DNA from: Shewanella decolorationis S12
Lineage (GTDB): Bacteria; Pseudomonadota; Gammaproteobacteria; Enterobacterales; Shewanellaceae
DNA length: 64,000 bases
Assembly (NCBI RefSeq): GCF_000485795.1
Contig: NZ_AXZL01000073.1
Coordinates: forward strand, 124,001 to 188,000
Direction: 5' to 3'
Shown here: positions 33,591 through 45,796 of the stretch, one piece after another
Position numbering within the stretch: position 1 is the stretch's first letter
Layout: each line of letters opens with the position of its first letter
The notes under the pieces: model-generated
What the model saw: the letters and a program-made list of their open reading frames with translations, nothing else
Told to the model about the DNA's origin: nothing
Databases searched by the model: none
Translations under genes and position numbers: made by a program

Positions 33591-34919
33591 TTAAAACCAG
33601 CTTAGGGCGATACTGATAATCACCCCGGTGATCAGCAACTGTATTAAACAGAATCCCATGATATCCCTAGCTTTTAACCCGGCGATCGCTAGCACAGGCA
33701 GCGCCCAGAAAGGCTGGATAAGATTGGTCCACGCATCTCCCCAAGCCACGGCCATAGCAACACGAGCCACATCGGCGCCCAAGGCTTCGGCAGCGGGCAA
33801 CATAATCGGCGCCTGCACCGCCCATTGTCCGCCCCCCGAAGGCACGAAAATATTCACAATCCCGGCACTGATAAAGCTCCAAAATGGCAGGCTTTCGGTG
33901 CTGGCGATGGCCACAAAACCTTCAGAAATACTCTGGGCTAACCCCGATTGCACCATCACCGCCATAATGCCAGCGTAAAAAGGAAACTGGATAACGATAC
34001 CCGCGCCGCCTTTGATGGCTTCGTTGAGACTCAGCAACAAACTGCGTGGCGTTTGATGCAGCACGATGGCGAGGAATAAAAATAAGAAGTTGACTAGGTT
34101 AAGGTTTAAGCTGCCGCCCTGCACCGTAAAATAATAACCTAAGTAAACGAGTCCCGCGCCGCCGACGCTCCAACCGAGCAAGCGACTGTTTTCTAATTTA
34201 TCGGCAGGACGAGTCGAATTGGCCGTTAACTGCGCCGCGTTATCGTCTGCGCCCCCATCCTCAAGCGCCTTAGGGTCGACATAGATACTGTCTTTCTCTT
34301 CGGGCAACATAAAGCGGTTTACCAGCGGCATCACCACAAACAAAATCAGCACTAACAACAGGTTAAAGCTAGCGAATATGGTCTCGTTGGTGGGGATAAT
34401 ACCGATTTGTGATTCAGAGAAATGCCCCGCCGTGGCAATGGTTAGCGGAATCGAGCCCGCTAAGCCGCCATGCCAAACCACAAATCCCGAGTAAGCACTG
34501 GCAACCAATAAACGGTAATCTACACGCACTTTACGCGCTAAGGCCTTAGCGAATAAGGCGCCGACCACTAAGCCAAATCCCCAGTTAATCCAACTGGCGG
34601 CGAGGGAAACCAAGGTCACTAAGATAATCGCCTGAGGCGCCGACTTGGCAAATCCTGCGATGCCATCGAGTAATTTCTTAATCGGTGGCGAGCTGGCGAG
34701 CATAAATCCTGCCACCAGTACTAATAGCATCTGCATCGAAAAACTCAGCAGTGCCCAAAAGCCATCGCCCCAGTAATTGATGACTTCGAGTGGGGTTTTC
34801 TGCTCGGCCACCACGGCCGAAATCAACACCACTAAGGTTAAGAGCAAGACAAAGATATAAGGGTCGGGTAAATAACGGTCGACGAGTTTGACCAGAGGTT
34901 TTGCCGCTTTGGTTAACAT
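33591..34919 (-). CDS. atoE: AtoE-type short-chain fatty acid transporter
   Basis: 442 residues with about 12 membrane segments and the AtoE family pattern: LVDRYLPDPYIFVLLLTLVV at the start, WINWGFGLVVGALFAKALAR, FVVWHGGLAGSIPLT, FVPSGGGQWAVQAPI and the ending GDAWTNLIQPFWALPVLAIA. AtoE takes up short-chain fatty acids such as acetoacetate or butyrate. No ato metabolic genes are adjacent. Start ATG at 34919, divergent from the FKBP gene. Confidence 0.88.
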   Translation of the reverse strand: MLTKAAKPLVKLVDRYLPDPYIFVLLLTLVVLISAVVAEQKTPLEVINYWGDGFWALLSFSMQMLLVLVAGFMLASSPPIKKLLDGIAGFAKSAPQAIILVTLVSLAASWINWGFGLVVGALFAKALARKVRVDYRLLVASAYSGFVVWHGGLAGSIPLTIATAGHFSESQIGIIPTNETIFASFNLLLVLILFVVMPLVNRFMLPEEKDSIYVDPKALEDGGADDNAAQLTANSTRPADKLENSRLLGWSVGGAGLVYLGYYFTVQGGSLNLNLVNFLFLFLAIVLHQTPRSLLLSLNEAIKGGAGIVIQFPFYAGIMAVMVQSGLAQSISEGFVAIASTESLPFWSFISAGIVNIFVPSGGGQWAVQAPIMLPAAEALGADVARVAMAVAWGDAWTNLIQPFWALPVLAIAGLKARDIMGFCLIQLLITGVIISIALSWF

Positions 34920-34975
34920 AAGACTGTCCTTGTTTATTCTTCTTATCTGTTTTTATTGAGTTTTTGTGGAGTCTA

Positions 34976-35611
34976 ATGTCACAGGTTAAGCGATCTCTAA
35001 AACGGGATAAAGCCTTTAGCCATTTTAAAACAGTGAGAAAATGTAACGCGGATCATCCAGCACCGCGCCAAACCGAGGCGCTAGCCACTTCGGCTAAAAA
35101 ACTGATAACATGGCCAAAATTGACTGAGGTGCTCCTTAAAATGAAAATGTTACTTGCCGTTGTTGTGATTGCTGGGGTGATTTTTTACTTCTTTACCTCG
35201 ATGAATAACCAAAAAGCGGCCCAAGAAAATATCCGTTTAGGTAATGAGTTTTTAGCGCAAAACAAAAACCAAGAAGGGGTGAAAACCACCGCCTCTGGTT
35301 TGCAGTATCAAGTGTTACAGCAAGGCACTGGCACGGTTCATCCTAAGGCGAGTGATACAGTGACTGTGCATTACCACGGCACTTTAATTGATGGCACTGT
35401 GTTTGATAGCTCGGTCGAGCGCGGTGAACCCATTGCTTTCCCACTCAATCGTGTCATTCCAGGTTGGACCGAAGGCGTGCAATTGATGGTCGAAGGCGAT
35501 AAGTACCGCTTCTTTATCCCAAGCGAACTGGCCTATGGCAATCGCAGCACTGGCAAAATTGGCGGTGGTTCGGTACTGATTTTTGATGTTGAACTGCTAA
35601 AGATAAATTAA
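34976..35611 (+). CDS. Membrane-anchored FKBP-type peptidyl-prolyl isomerase
   Basis: 211 residues from the ATG at 34976, which has GGAG four bases upstream. An alternative ATG at 35141 has GAGGTG and would give a 156-residue protein starting at the membrane segment MLLAVVVIAGVIFYFF. The FKBP domain (about residues 105-211) has ASGLQYQVLQQGTG, VTVHYHGTLIDGTVFDSS, IPGWTEGVQLMVEGDKYRFF and the ending GSVLIFDVELL. It catalyses Xaa-Pro isomerisation, probably facing the periplasm. The upstream 55 residues are basic and lack homology that I recognise, so the start is uncertain. Confidence 0.88.
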   Translation: MSQVKRSLKRDKAFSHFKTVRKCNADHPAPRQTEALATSAKKLITWPKLTEVLLKMKMLLAVVVIAGVIFYFFTSMNNQKAAQENIRLGNEFLAQNKNQEGVKTTASGLQYQVLQQGTGTVHPKASDTVTVHYHGTLIDGTVFDSSVERGEPIAFPLNRVIPGWTEGVQLMVEGDKYRFFIPSELAYGNRSTGKIGGGSVLIFDVELLKIN

Positions 35612-35624
35612 TTTCGATTTTAAA

Positions 35625-35658
35625 AACAAAGCCATGCACTGCATGGCTTTGTTCCATT
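35625..35658. terminator. Bidirectional terminator between FKBP and chitinase genes
   Basis: 13-bp perfect stem (35625-35637/35641-35653, loop ACT), A-rich before and T-rich after. Confidence 0.88.
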
Positions 35659-35677
35659 TAGGCGCTCTAGCTATCCC

Positions 35678-38958
<3,281 letters not shown>

Positions 38959-39750
38959 TCAGGCGGCGTCCTTCGAGTAATCCCTTGCCAAGATCACTGA
39001 TAAGCCACGGCAGACTAAGGTTTCCATATCATCGACACGATTAATCTTCATTTCGGCTAACGGCGCTCTTAGGGCCATGCGTCTTAAACTATCGAGACAA
39101 CCCTTGTAATACGGCGCACTGTTCATCATGCCGCCTGCTAACCAAATCCGATTCGGATTAAACAGATTAACCGCCCACGCCAGCCCCATCCCAAGATAAG
39201 TGCCGGCAAGATATAAATCATCGGCGGTAGCAATCTTACGGCTGCGGATAGAATCACCGCTGGCGAGTTGCTCTAGACTAAACTCCCCCGCCTCCGTCAT
39301 CACCCGGCAATGCCCAAGCTCCCCCGCGACTCCCGTCGCGCCCGTAAAAACCTTGCCGCTCAACGCGATCGACATGCCTATTCCAGTGCCACACATGACT
39401 AACAGCTCACAGGCATATTTTTCGTCACAGGTTGCCTGCATACCAGCGTCAATATCATTGCAGATAAACTTAAGTTCGCCTTGGGTTTTCACGGTTTCAA
39501 AGTCTAGCCCATTGAGACCGGGCAGAGATTTACAGGACACCAAACGATTCTGTTGTACGAGTCCAGGTACAGCGATCGCTAAATGGTAGTTCTGTAAATC
39601 ATAATCCCGTTCCAGCGCCGCGATTTGATCATTTAAATCTTCAATTTTAAAGCCTTCACCCGTGGGGATTTTATATTGTTCTGTATGCCCCTTGAGTTGA
39701 AGTTCAAACAGGGCTTTGCTACCGCCCACGTCTATTGTTAATGTTTGCAT
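38959..39750 (-). CDS. ROK-family sugar kinase
   Basis: 263 residues from the ATG at 39750 (GGAG six bases upstream). The ATP-binding start LTIDVGGSKALFEL, AIAVPGLVQQNRLVS, CNDIDAGMQ (the catalytic Asp) and GTGIGMSIALSGKVFTGATGVAGELGHC are ROK features. The zinc motif CxCGxxGC usual in ROK kinases is missing. Substrate unknown; because the next gene downstream is a chitinase a role in amino-sugar phosphorylation is possible, but the 208-bp to 670-bp gaps argue against one operon. Confidence 0.82.
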   Translation of the reverse strand: MQTLTIDVGGSKALFELQLKGHTEQYKIPTGEGFKIEDLNDQIAALERDYDLQNYHLAIAVPGLVQQNRLVSCKSLPGLNGLDFETVKTQGELKFICNDIDAGMQATCDEKYACELLVMCGTGIGMSIALSGKVFTGATGVAGELGHCRVMTEAGEFSLEQLASGDSIRSRKIATADDLYLAGTYLGMGLAWAVNLFNPNRIWLAGGMMNSAPYYKGCLDSLRRMALRAPLAEMKINRVDDMETLVCRGLSVILARDYSKDAA

Positions 39751-39964
39751 CGCCAACTCCACTGATACATGTGCTCCCCTCTGACCCCGAGCGGAGATGG
39801 CGAATGTTAGCATAATGGGCAAATATTAGCGATTGAATAAAACTTAAGTAGCTAATTTGTAAGAATTAGTCGAAAGAACTGAGTGATAAAGATAACATTT
39901 CAATTTGAGAATTCGCCTAAGATCACACACCTTGTTACCGCTAAGTGATGCCTAAAAAACAAAA

Positions 39965-39974
39965 TTGTATACAA
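39965..39974. promoter_or_regulatory. GntR-type operator candidate
   Basis: TTGTATACAA, a perfect 10-bp palindrome of the kind bound by GntR-family regulators, 138 bp before the aminopeptidase start. The surrounding 361-bp gap (39751-40111) has no gene. A motif this short may occur by chance. Confidence 0.3.
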
Positions 39975-40111
39975 AATCCTTTATTCCATCCCCTTGCATC
40001 TTAAGCGTAGAGCTTGCGATAATCGCCGCCAATTCGCATCCTTTTCGCCAACCTTACGCAGGATAATTTGGCCGCCTACGTCAGCCGCCAATGCCAAAAT
40101 TTGGAGCCCCT

Positions 40112-41917
40112 ATGTCGTTATCATCCCAACTGCCTAATAAGATTGCTAACCGTCTTGCCGCCATTCGTAGTGAACTCGCCAGTGCCAATTTAGATGCCTT
40201 TATCATCCCGCGCGCCGATGAGTATTTAGGCGAATATGTGCCTGAGCATAACGAGCGTCTGTACTGGGCAACCGATTTTACTGGCTCTGCGGGCATGGCT
40301 ATTGTCTTAAAAGACAAAGCCGCCATCTTTACCGATGGTCGTTATACGGTGCAAGTGCGTCTGCAGGTGGATGCAAATCTCTTCAGTTATGAAAGCCTGA
40401 CCGACACACCGCAAATCGAATGGCTATGTGACACGTTAACCGCTGGTGCGCGCGTAGGATTTGATGCCCGTTTACACACCTTAGCTTGGTTTGAAAACGC
40501 CAAAGCGACATTAGCGAAAGTCCAAATTGAACTGGTTGCTGTCGAACAGAATCCGATTGATAAACACTGGCAAAACCGACCAGCACCATCGAGCGCACCT
40601 ATCACGCTATTTAGTAATGAGAGTGCGGGTAAAACCAGCCTGCAAAAACGGACCGAGATTGGCGCATTAGTCAAAAAAGCGGGCGCCGATGTCGCGCTGA
40701 TCGCCGCTTTGGACTCCTTCTGCTGGCTGCTCAATATCCGTGGAAACGATGTGCCGCGTCTTCCCGTAGTGCTCGGCTGCGCGCTACTTCACGCCAATGG
40801 CGATATGCAACTGTTCACCGATTTAAGCAAACTCCCTGAAGGCATTGAGGAACACGTTGGAGCAGGTGTGAGCTTTAACAGCGAAGCTTCCCTTGCCGAT
40901 ACCTTGGCAAGCCTACAGGGCGTGAAACTGCTCGCCGATCCAAATTCTGCTAACGCTTGGGCACAAAATCTCGCCCGCGATGCAGGCGCTAAGTTAATTG
41001 CCGGTATTGATCCCGTCTCCCTGCCTAAGGCACAGAAAAATGCCGCCGAATTAGCCGGCATGCGCGCCAGCCATATCCGTGATGGTGTGGCCGTGAGCCG
41101 TTTCCTCGCTTGGCTCGATGCCGAAGTTGCCGCCAATCGTCTGCACGATGAAGCAACCCTCGCCGACAAGTTAGAAAGCTTCCGCCTCGAAGATCCACAA
41201 TATCGCGAGCCAAGTTTCGATACCATTTCCGCCGCTGGCGCCAATGCGGCCATGTGCCACTACAACCATAACAATGGCACGCCTGCGATGATGACGATGA
41301 ACAGCATCTACCTTGTGGATTCTGGCGCTCAGTATCTGGACGGCACCACGGATGTCACTCGCACCATCGCCATTGGTAAAGTGACCGATGAACAGAAGAA
41401 AATGGTCACCTTAGTATTAAAAGGCCATATCGCCTTAGATCAAGCCCGCTATCCTAAAGGCACAACGGGGCAACAACTCGATGCCTTCGCCCGCCAATAT
41501 CTGTGGCAACATGGGTTTGATTACGACCACGGCACTGGCCACGGCGTCGGTCATTTCCTCAGCGTGCACGAAGGCCCGCAGCGCATCGGTAAAAACCTCA
41601 ATGCCATCGCCCTAATGCCAGGCATGGTGCTATCCAACGAGCCAGGTTATTACCGCGCCGACAGTTTTGGGATCCGCTTAGAAAACCTAGTGGTAGTGCA
41701 ACACTGTAAAGCCTTAAAGGGCGCCGAGCGTGAGATGTATGAATTTGATGCCTTAACGCTGATCCCAATGGATGCTCGCCTTATCGATAAGAGCCTGTTA
41801 ACCCAAGGCGAAATCGACTGGTTTAATACTTACCATCAGAAAGTGTTTAATACCTTATCGCCATTAATGTCGGGCAGTGAGCTTGAGTGGCTCACACAGG
41901 CGACAAAAGCCATTTAA
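40112..41917 (+). CDS. Aminopeptidase P family protein (M24B), long form
   Basis: 601 residues from the ATG at 40112 (GGAG six bases upstream). Two creatinase-like N-terminal domains (about 10-310; RADEYLGEYVPEHNERLYWATDFTGS) and a C-terminal pita-bread peptidase with the five metal ligands in order: Asp residues in VDSGAQYLDGTTDVTR, His in GTGHGVGHFLSVHEGP, Glu in LSNEPGYY and Glu in GIRLENLVVV. It cuts the X-Pro bond at peptide N-termini. This three-domain form resembles eukaryotic cytosolic APP1 rather than the 440-residue PepP of E. coli. Confidence 0.93.
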   Translation: MSLSSQLPNKIANRLAAIRSELASANLDAFIIPRADEYLGEYVPEHNERLYWATDFTGSAGMAIVLKDKAAIFTDGRYTVQVRLQVDANLFSYESLTDTPQIEWLCDTLTAGARVGFDARLHTLAWFENAKATLAKVQIELVAVEQNPIDKHWQNRPAPSSAPITLFSNESAGKTSLQKRTEIGALVKKAGADVALIAALDSFCWLLNIRGNDVPRLPVVLGCALLHANGDMQLFTDLSKLPEGIEEHVGAGVSFNSEASLADTLASLQGVKLLADPNSANAWAQNLARDAGAKLIAGIDPVSLPKAQKNAAELAGMRASHIRDGVAVSRFLAWLDAEVAANRLHDEATLADKLESFRLEDPQYREPSFDTISAAGANAAMCHYNHNNGTPAMMTMNSIYLVDSGAQYLDGTTDVTRTIAIGKVTDEQKKMVTLVLKGHIALDQARYPKGTTGQQLDAFARQYLWQHGFDYDHGTGHGVGHFLSVHEGPQRIGKNLNAIALMPGMVLSNEPGYYRADSFGIRLENLVVVQHCKALKGAEREMYEFDALTLIPMDARLIDKSLLTQGEIDWFNTYHQKVFNTLSPLMSGSELEWLTQATKAI

Positions 41918-41949
41918 TCACTCATCGTTAAAAACCCAAACCACATAAG

Positions 41950-41977
41950 CCCAAGACAATCAGTCTTGGGTTTATTG
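41950..41977 (+). terminator. Terminator after the aminopeptidase gene
   Basis: Stem CCCAAGAC (41950-41957)/GTCTTGGG (41963-41970), loop of 5, then TTTATTGTTTT. Confidence 0.85.
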
Positions 41978-41993
41978 TTTTAGCGTATTGAGG

Positions 41994-43241
41994 TTACAAC
42001 GTTTTAGGTTGTGCCACCGTTAACTGAGGATCATCATGTAACGACGCTTTTGACAACACCTCAAACTCAGTATGAATTTGCATAAAACAATCAACTAAGG
42101 CAGGATCAAAATGTGTGGCTCGCCCCTCAAGAATCATGGCTTTGGCATCTTCATGACTAAAGGGCCGCTTATAACAGCGTGGCGATGTTAACGCATCATA
42201 CACATCGACTAGAGCAACAATTCTTGCGGACAAGGGAATATTTTCTTCTTTTAATCCAAGTGGATAACCACTACCATCCCATTTCTCATGGTGGCCTGAA
42301 GCAATATCCCTACCCATTTTAATAAAGGTGCATTGGGGAGCATACTCTAACAAACTGGCCAGAACCTGCCCCCCAATAACGGGATGCGCCTTAATTTGTT
42401 CAAACTCATCTGGAGTTAATCGGCCTGGTTTTAGCAAAATTGCATCGGCAATGCCAACTTTGCCTATGTCATGCAAAATTGCCGAGAGGCTAATGTCTTG
42501 AATAAAATCTTCGTCTAACTCTGGTGGCGGATTGTCAGCCAACATACGCTGTGTAGCGAGCATTTTTGAGTATTGCCGCATTCTCAACAAATGCGCTCCG
42601 GTTTCATTATCTCGATATTCAGCAAGCTTAGCTAAGCCCAGTACAGTCGCTTGCCGAGAAGCCAGAGTAGAATCGAGGGAGGAGGTTAACTTGCCTAAGA
42701 GATAAGCGATAGTCAGGGTTACCATCGCATTGGTTACGAGGAAATTAATTGAAACAACAGCCCAAATGCCAGTGCTATATCCTTGAGTGACGGGCCAAAT
42801 CAGCCACTCATAATGATACGCCAACCCAATCAAAATTAAGCTCACACCATTTAAAACTTGGGCGTAGATGCTCGCCTTAGTGCCTAAAAAAATGTTACTC
42901 AGCGGAGGGAAAATAAATAGCCAGAAAAATCCAGCGCCTGACGGCCCTATCGCAATAAGAAAGCCAACACCAATGGCATAGGCAAGCAAACATCCTAAAC
43001 TAAATCTAAGCCGATCAGAAAAATGAGGATAAAAAAGCAATAAGACTAATAACAAATATGCAAAGGTATCAAAAATCGCCATGCCCCATAAATCGGCAGC
43101 AATACAAAGATAAACACTGGTGAAATACACAGGCACACACAGGATCGCAAGAAACCCAAATAACCGTTTAAAAATCACTCTGCGCCAGTGGGAAAGACCA
43201 GATGTATATCGGGTAAACTCTCTCGGCTCTGCTCTAGCCAT
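41994..43241 (-). CDS. Membrane HD-GYP domain protein (c-di-GMP phosphodiesterase type)
   Basis: 415 residues from the ATG at 43241, set by AAAAGGAT at ideal spacing; the frame runs a further 43 codons upstream without support. The N-terminal part has about 6-7 membrane segments (roughly 20-190), a short coiled linker, then an HD-GYP domain: HD of LSAILHDIGKVGI, AHPVIGGQVL, SGHHEKWDGSGYPLGLK (HHExxDGxGYP) and VDVYDALTSPR. HD-GYP enzymes break c-di-GMP to GMP. The key residues look intact. It has no partner gene nearby. Confidence 0.9.
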   Translation of the reverse strand: MARAEPREFTRYTSGLSHWRRVIFKRLFGFLAILCVPVYFTSVYLCIAADLWGMAIFDTFAYLLLVLLLFYPHFSDRLRFSLGCLLAYAIGVGFLIAIGPSGAGFFWLFIFPPLSNIFLGTKASIYAQVLNGVSLILIGLAYHYEWLIWPVTQGYSTGIWAVVSINFLVTNAMVTLTIAYLLGKLTSSLDSTLASRQATVLGLAKLAEYRDNETGAHLLRMRQYSKMLATQRMLADNPPPELDEDFIQDISLSAILHDIGKVGIADAILLKPGRLTPDEFEQIKAHPVIGGQVLASLLEYAPQCTFIKMGRDIASGHHEKWDGSGYPLGLKEENIPLSARIVALVDVYDALTSPRCYKRPFSHEDAKAMILEGRATHFDPALVDCFMQIHTEFEVLSKASLHDDPQLTVAQPKTL

Positions 43242-43717
43242 AAAAATCCTTTTGCAATCCAATGCTAGCTTGTGAGTAAGTCTAAAACCCTTAATCGCCT
43301 TACCTTTAGAACTCTCTAACATCTCTATCTGATAACATTTTGTCTTGTACAAACCAAATAAAAACCGCAAACCAATATGTTAATGAGCTTAGTAAAAAAT
43401 TTCAGGACGCGTTGTGAATCTAAGGTTATTTTTACCTTAAGAAAACCGCTAACACTAAAGTAGATATCACACTAAATTTGGTGAAAGGCAGGATAAACAC
43501 TCGTTTAAACAACAATAAAAAAACTAATATTTGCAAAACCTTATAAAAGCAATAAAACATTACTTTGGTTGCGGGTAAAGCTAAAAAACCGCTCTCCAAT
43601 ACCCACACAAAAATGATACCATTATCACATAATCAGCCCGCCCCCATGAGAGCTGGCACCTGTTCTACCCATTATATTTACCCTAAAAGTCGTATCGGCC
43701 CTGAATGGACACACTAA
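43242..43717. other. Divergent intergenic region between HD-GYP and PAS-chemoreceptor genes
   Basis: About 475 bp, AT-rich, without a convincing gene. It should hold promoters for both genes. I looked for a flagellar sigma28 box (TAAA-N15-GCCGATAA) ahead of the chemoreceptor gene and did not find a match. Confidence 0.5.
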
Positions 43718-45286
43718 ATGAGCCAGAGTAACCCTATCCGCAGTAAAAACAGCCATATCCATAGCAATGCACAAGAAATCCGCCTAAAACCACAAGACGA
43801 GTTAATTTCTACCACTGATACCCGTGGGATTATTACCTACGTTAATCAACGTTTTGCAGAAGTATCAGGTTATAGTGCCGAAGAATTAATTGGCTATCCC
43901 CACAACAAAGTGCGTCACCCAGATATGCCTAGTGACGCCTTTAAAGAGATGTGGGAAAAGCTGAAATCCGGCCAATCCTGGCGAGGCATAGTCAAAAATC
44001 GCTGTAAAAATGGTGATTATTATTGGGTCGATGCCTTTGTTTCTCCCCTGTTTGAGAATGGGACTATCATAGGTTATCAGTCGGTGCGTATTCAGCCGCA
44101 GGCGGCCTATGTCAGTAAAGCCACGGAGATCTACCGCAGGCTAATACAAAATAAACCCATCCCTAAACCACTCAGCTTAATGCAAAAACGTTTTGTCTCC
44201 GCAGTCGTCGCTACCACAGGTTTACTGATTGCAGGTTACTTTTGGGGTTGGGGCGTGATTTTCGCAGGGGCGGTTTTGATGAGCCTCAATCTGGCCATTT
44301 TCTACGACGAGGCCTTTCGCATTCCAGCCAAATTGATTGAAATGCAGGAGAAATATGACTCTATCAGCCGCTATATCTACTCGGGCGCAGATACCTCATC
44401 GATTCTCGATTTCCAATTGATCCTATTGCAAGCCAAGATGAACGGCGTACTTGGACGCACTCAAGATCAGGCTCATCAGTTGCACGCCATTGCCGATCAG
44501 CTGGTGGTGACCACTGAGCAAACCTATGTCAGTCTAGATCAAGAGAAAAACCAGCTTGAGCAACTCGCCAGTGCAATGGAAGAAATGAGCTCTACCATTG
44601 CCGAAGTCGCGCAAAATACTCAGCTGACCTCGACCAGTATCAACACCGCCTATGATCTCTGCCTCAAAAGCAGCGCCAATATGAAGGCCAACACCCAAAA
44701 AGTTGAGCAATTAGCCAAATCCGTCGCCGATGCGGCCAATAATGCCCATCAACTCAATCAAGAAGCCGAGCGGGTTGCCAGTGCCATGGGTGAGATTGAC
44801 TCGATTGCCGAGCAAACTAACCTGCTCGCCCTTAACGCCGCGATTGAGGCGGCTCGCGCAGGCGAGCAAGGCCGTGGGTTTGCGGTTGTTGCCGACGAAG
44901 TACGCGCGCTTTCGAGCCGTACCCAGTTATCAACTAACAGTATTTCCCAAAGCGTCGACAAGATGTTCAGCATGCTAAATGCTTGGGCGAAGGAGATGGA
45001 GCAAAGTCGTCAACATGCCGAGTTGTGTGCTAACGATATTCAAACTTCCGCCGAGAACGTCAACACCATTTACCAAGAGGTAAGTGAGATCCACACCTTC
45101 GCCCAGCAAAACGCGGTGGCCGCCGATCAGCAGCGCCAAGTGGTGCATGAAATCACTAACAACATTCACTCCATCACCCAAACCAGTAGCGAAAACCTCG
45201 CCGCCACCCATCAAATTGGTGATGCCGCCAATCACCTCAAACAAAACGCCGAAAAGGCGCTCGGTCTACGCCGCGCCTTTGGTTAA
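43718..45286 (+). CDS. PAS-domain chemoreceptor (Aer-like)
   Basis: 522 residues. N-terminal PAS domain (about 25-130) with [21 protein letters not shown] and [15 protein letters not shown], typical of the redox-sensing Aer family, then two close hydrophobic segments (about 165-200) and a chemoreceptor signalling domain with [20 protein letters not shown] and [15 protein letters not shown]. Aer proteins sense redox changes through FAD and guide aerotaxis. A lone gene, upstream of an inverted-repeat element. Confidence 0.92.
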   Translation: MSQSNPIRSKNSHIHSNAQEIRLKPQDELISTTDTRGIITYVNQRFAEVSGYSAEELIGYPHNKVRHPDMPSDAFKEMWEKLKSGQSWRGIVKNRCKNGDYYWVDAFVSPLFENGTIIGYQSVRIQPQAAYVSKATEIYRRLIQNKPIPKPLSLMQKRFVSAVVATTGLLIAGYFWGWGVIFAGAVLMSLNLAIFYDEAFRIPAKLIEMQEKYDSISRYIYSGADTSSILDFQLILLQAKMNGVLGRTQDQAHQLHAIADQLVVTTEQTYVSLDQEKNQLEQLASAMEEMSSTIAEVAQNTQLTSTSINTAYDLCLKSSANMKANTQKVEQLAKSVADAANNAHQLNQEAERVASAMGEIDSIAEQTNLLALNAAIEAARAGEQGRGFAVVADEVRALSSRTQLSTNSISQSVDKMFSMLNAWAKEMEQSRQHAELCANDIQTSAENVNTIYQEVSEIHTFAQQNAVAADQQRQVVHEITNNIHSITQTSSENLAATHQIGDAANHLKQNAEKALGLRRAFG

Positions 45287-45390
45287 TATGCCTATCGCAC
45301 CATTGTCGATACAGACAATGGTGCGAGACGCTTCACTTCAGCCTTTCCAACGCCTTTATCCATGTCAAAACCCGCTAACACTGCGCCATA

Positions 45391-45547
45391 ATACCAATCG
45401 TATTAAATATCTGTTCATTCAGCGGGAGCCTCACAGGCATCTCGCTTCCGTGTTACATTGACTTAATAACCATTTCTTCTTCAATGCGCCTTGGATTGAG
45501 ATGCCTGTGAGACTCTGAACTGATTAGATATTTAATGTGATTGGTAT
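45391..45547. mobile_element. 157-bp MITE-like inverted-repeat element
   Basis: Left arm 45391-45443 begins ATACCAATC and ends with CTCACAGGCATCTC; the right arm 45498-45547 is its inverted copy (about 42 of 50 positions match, in perfect blocks of 9, 11 and 14). The 54-bp centre is unrelated. There is no gene, only ends; it looks like a non-autonomous element mobilised in trans. It lies in the 510-bp gap 45287-45796 and ends 45 bp before the helicase promoter. Confidence 0.75.
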
Positions 45548-45591
45548 AAAAGCCCAAAAGGTTAAAAAGTACAGGTTTTAACCGAAAATTT

Positions 45592-45600
45592 TGCTATACT
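45592..45600 (+). promoter_or_regulatory. Extended -10 promoter of the DEAD-box helicase gene
   Basis: TGCTATACT, an extended -10 (TGn plus TATACT), with no good -35. Transcription would start near 45607, giving a 5' leader of about 190 nt before the helicase ATG. Confidence 0.6.
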
Positions 45601-45796
45601 CCGCGCCCGCCATTTTTCTGCTGCACAAAGTGCGAAAATGAAAATACAGAGTGGTGGGAATGCGTAAGCAAGTGCATAGGTTTGAAGCACTATTTTAGTG
45701 AAGCGCTGCTGTAATGAATAAAGTGCGGCAGAGTGCGCTTTAAACAATAGAATGATGCGCTTGAATGATTGAATAAGTGACTGACAGGAATCCAAA

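Noticed and set aside
43242..43717. A flagellar sigma28 promoter for the PAS chemoreceptor
   Set aside because: TAAA near 43684 is followed by GGCCCTGAA, not by GCCGATAA at the required spacing.
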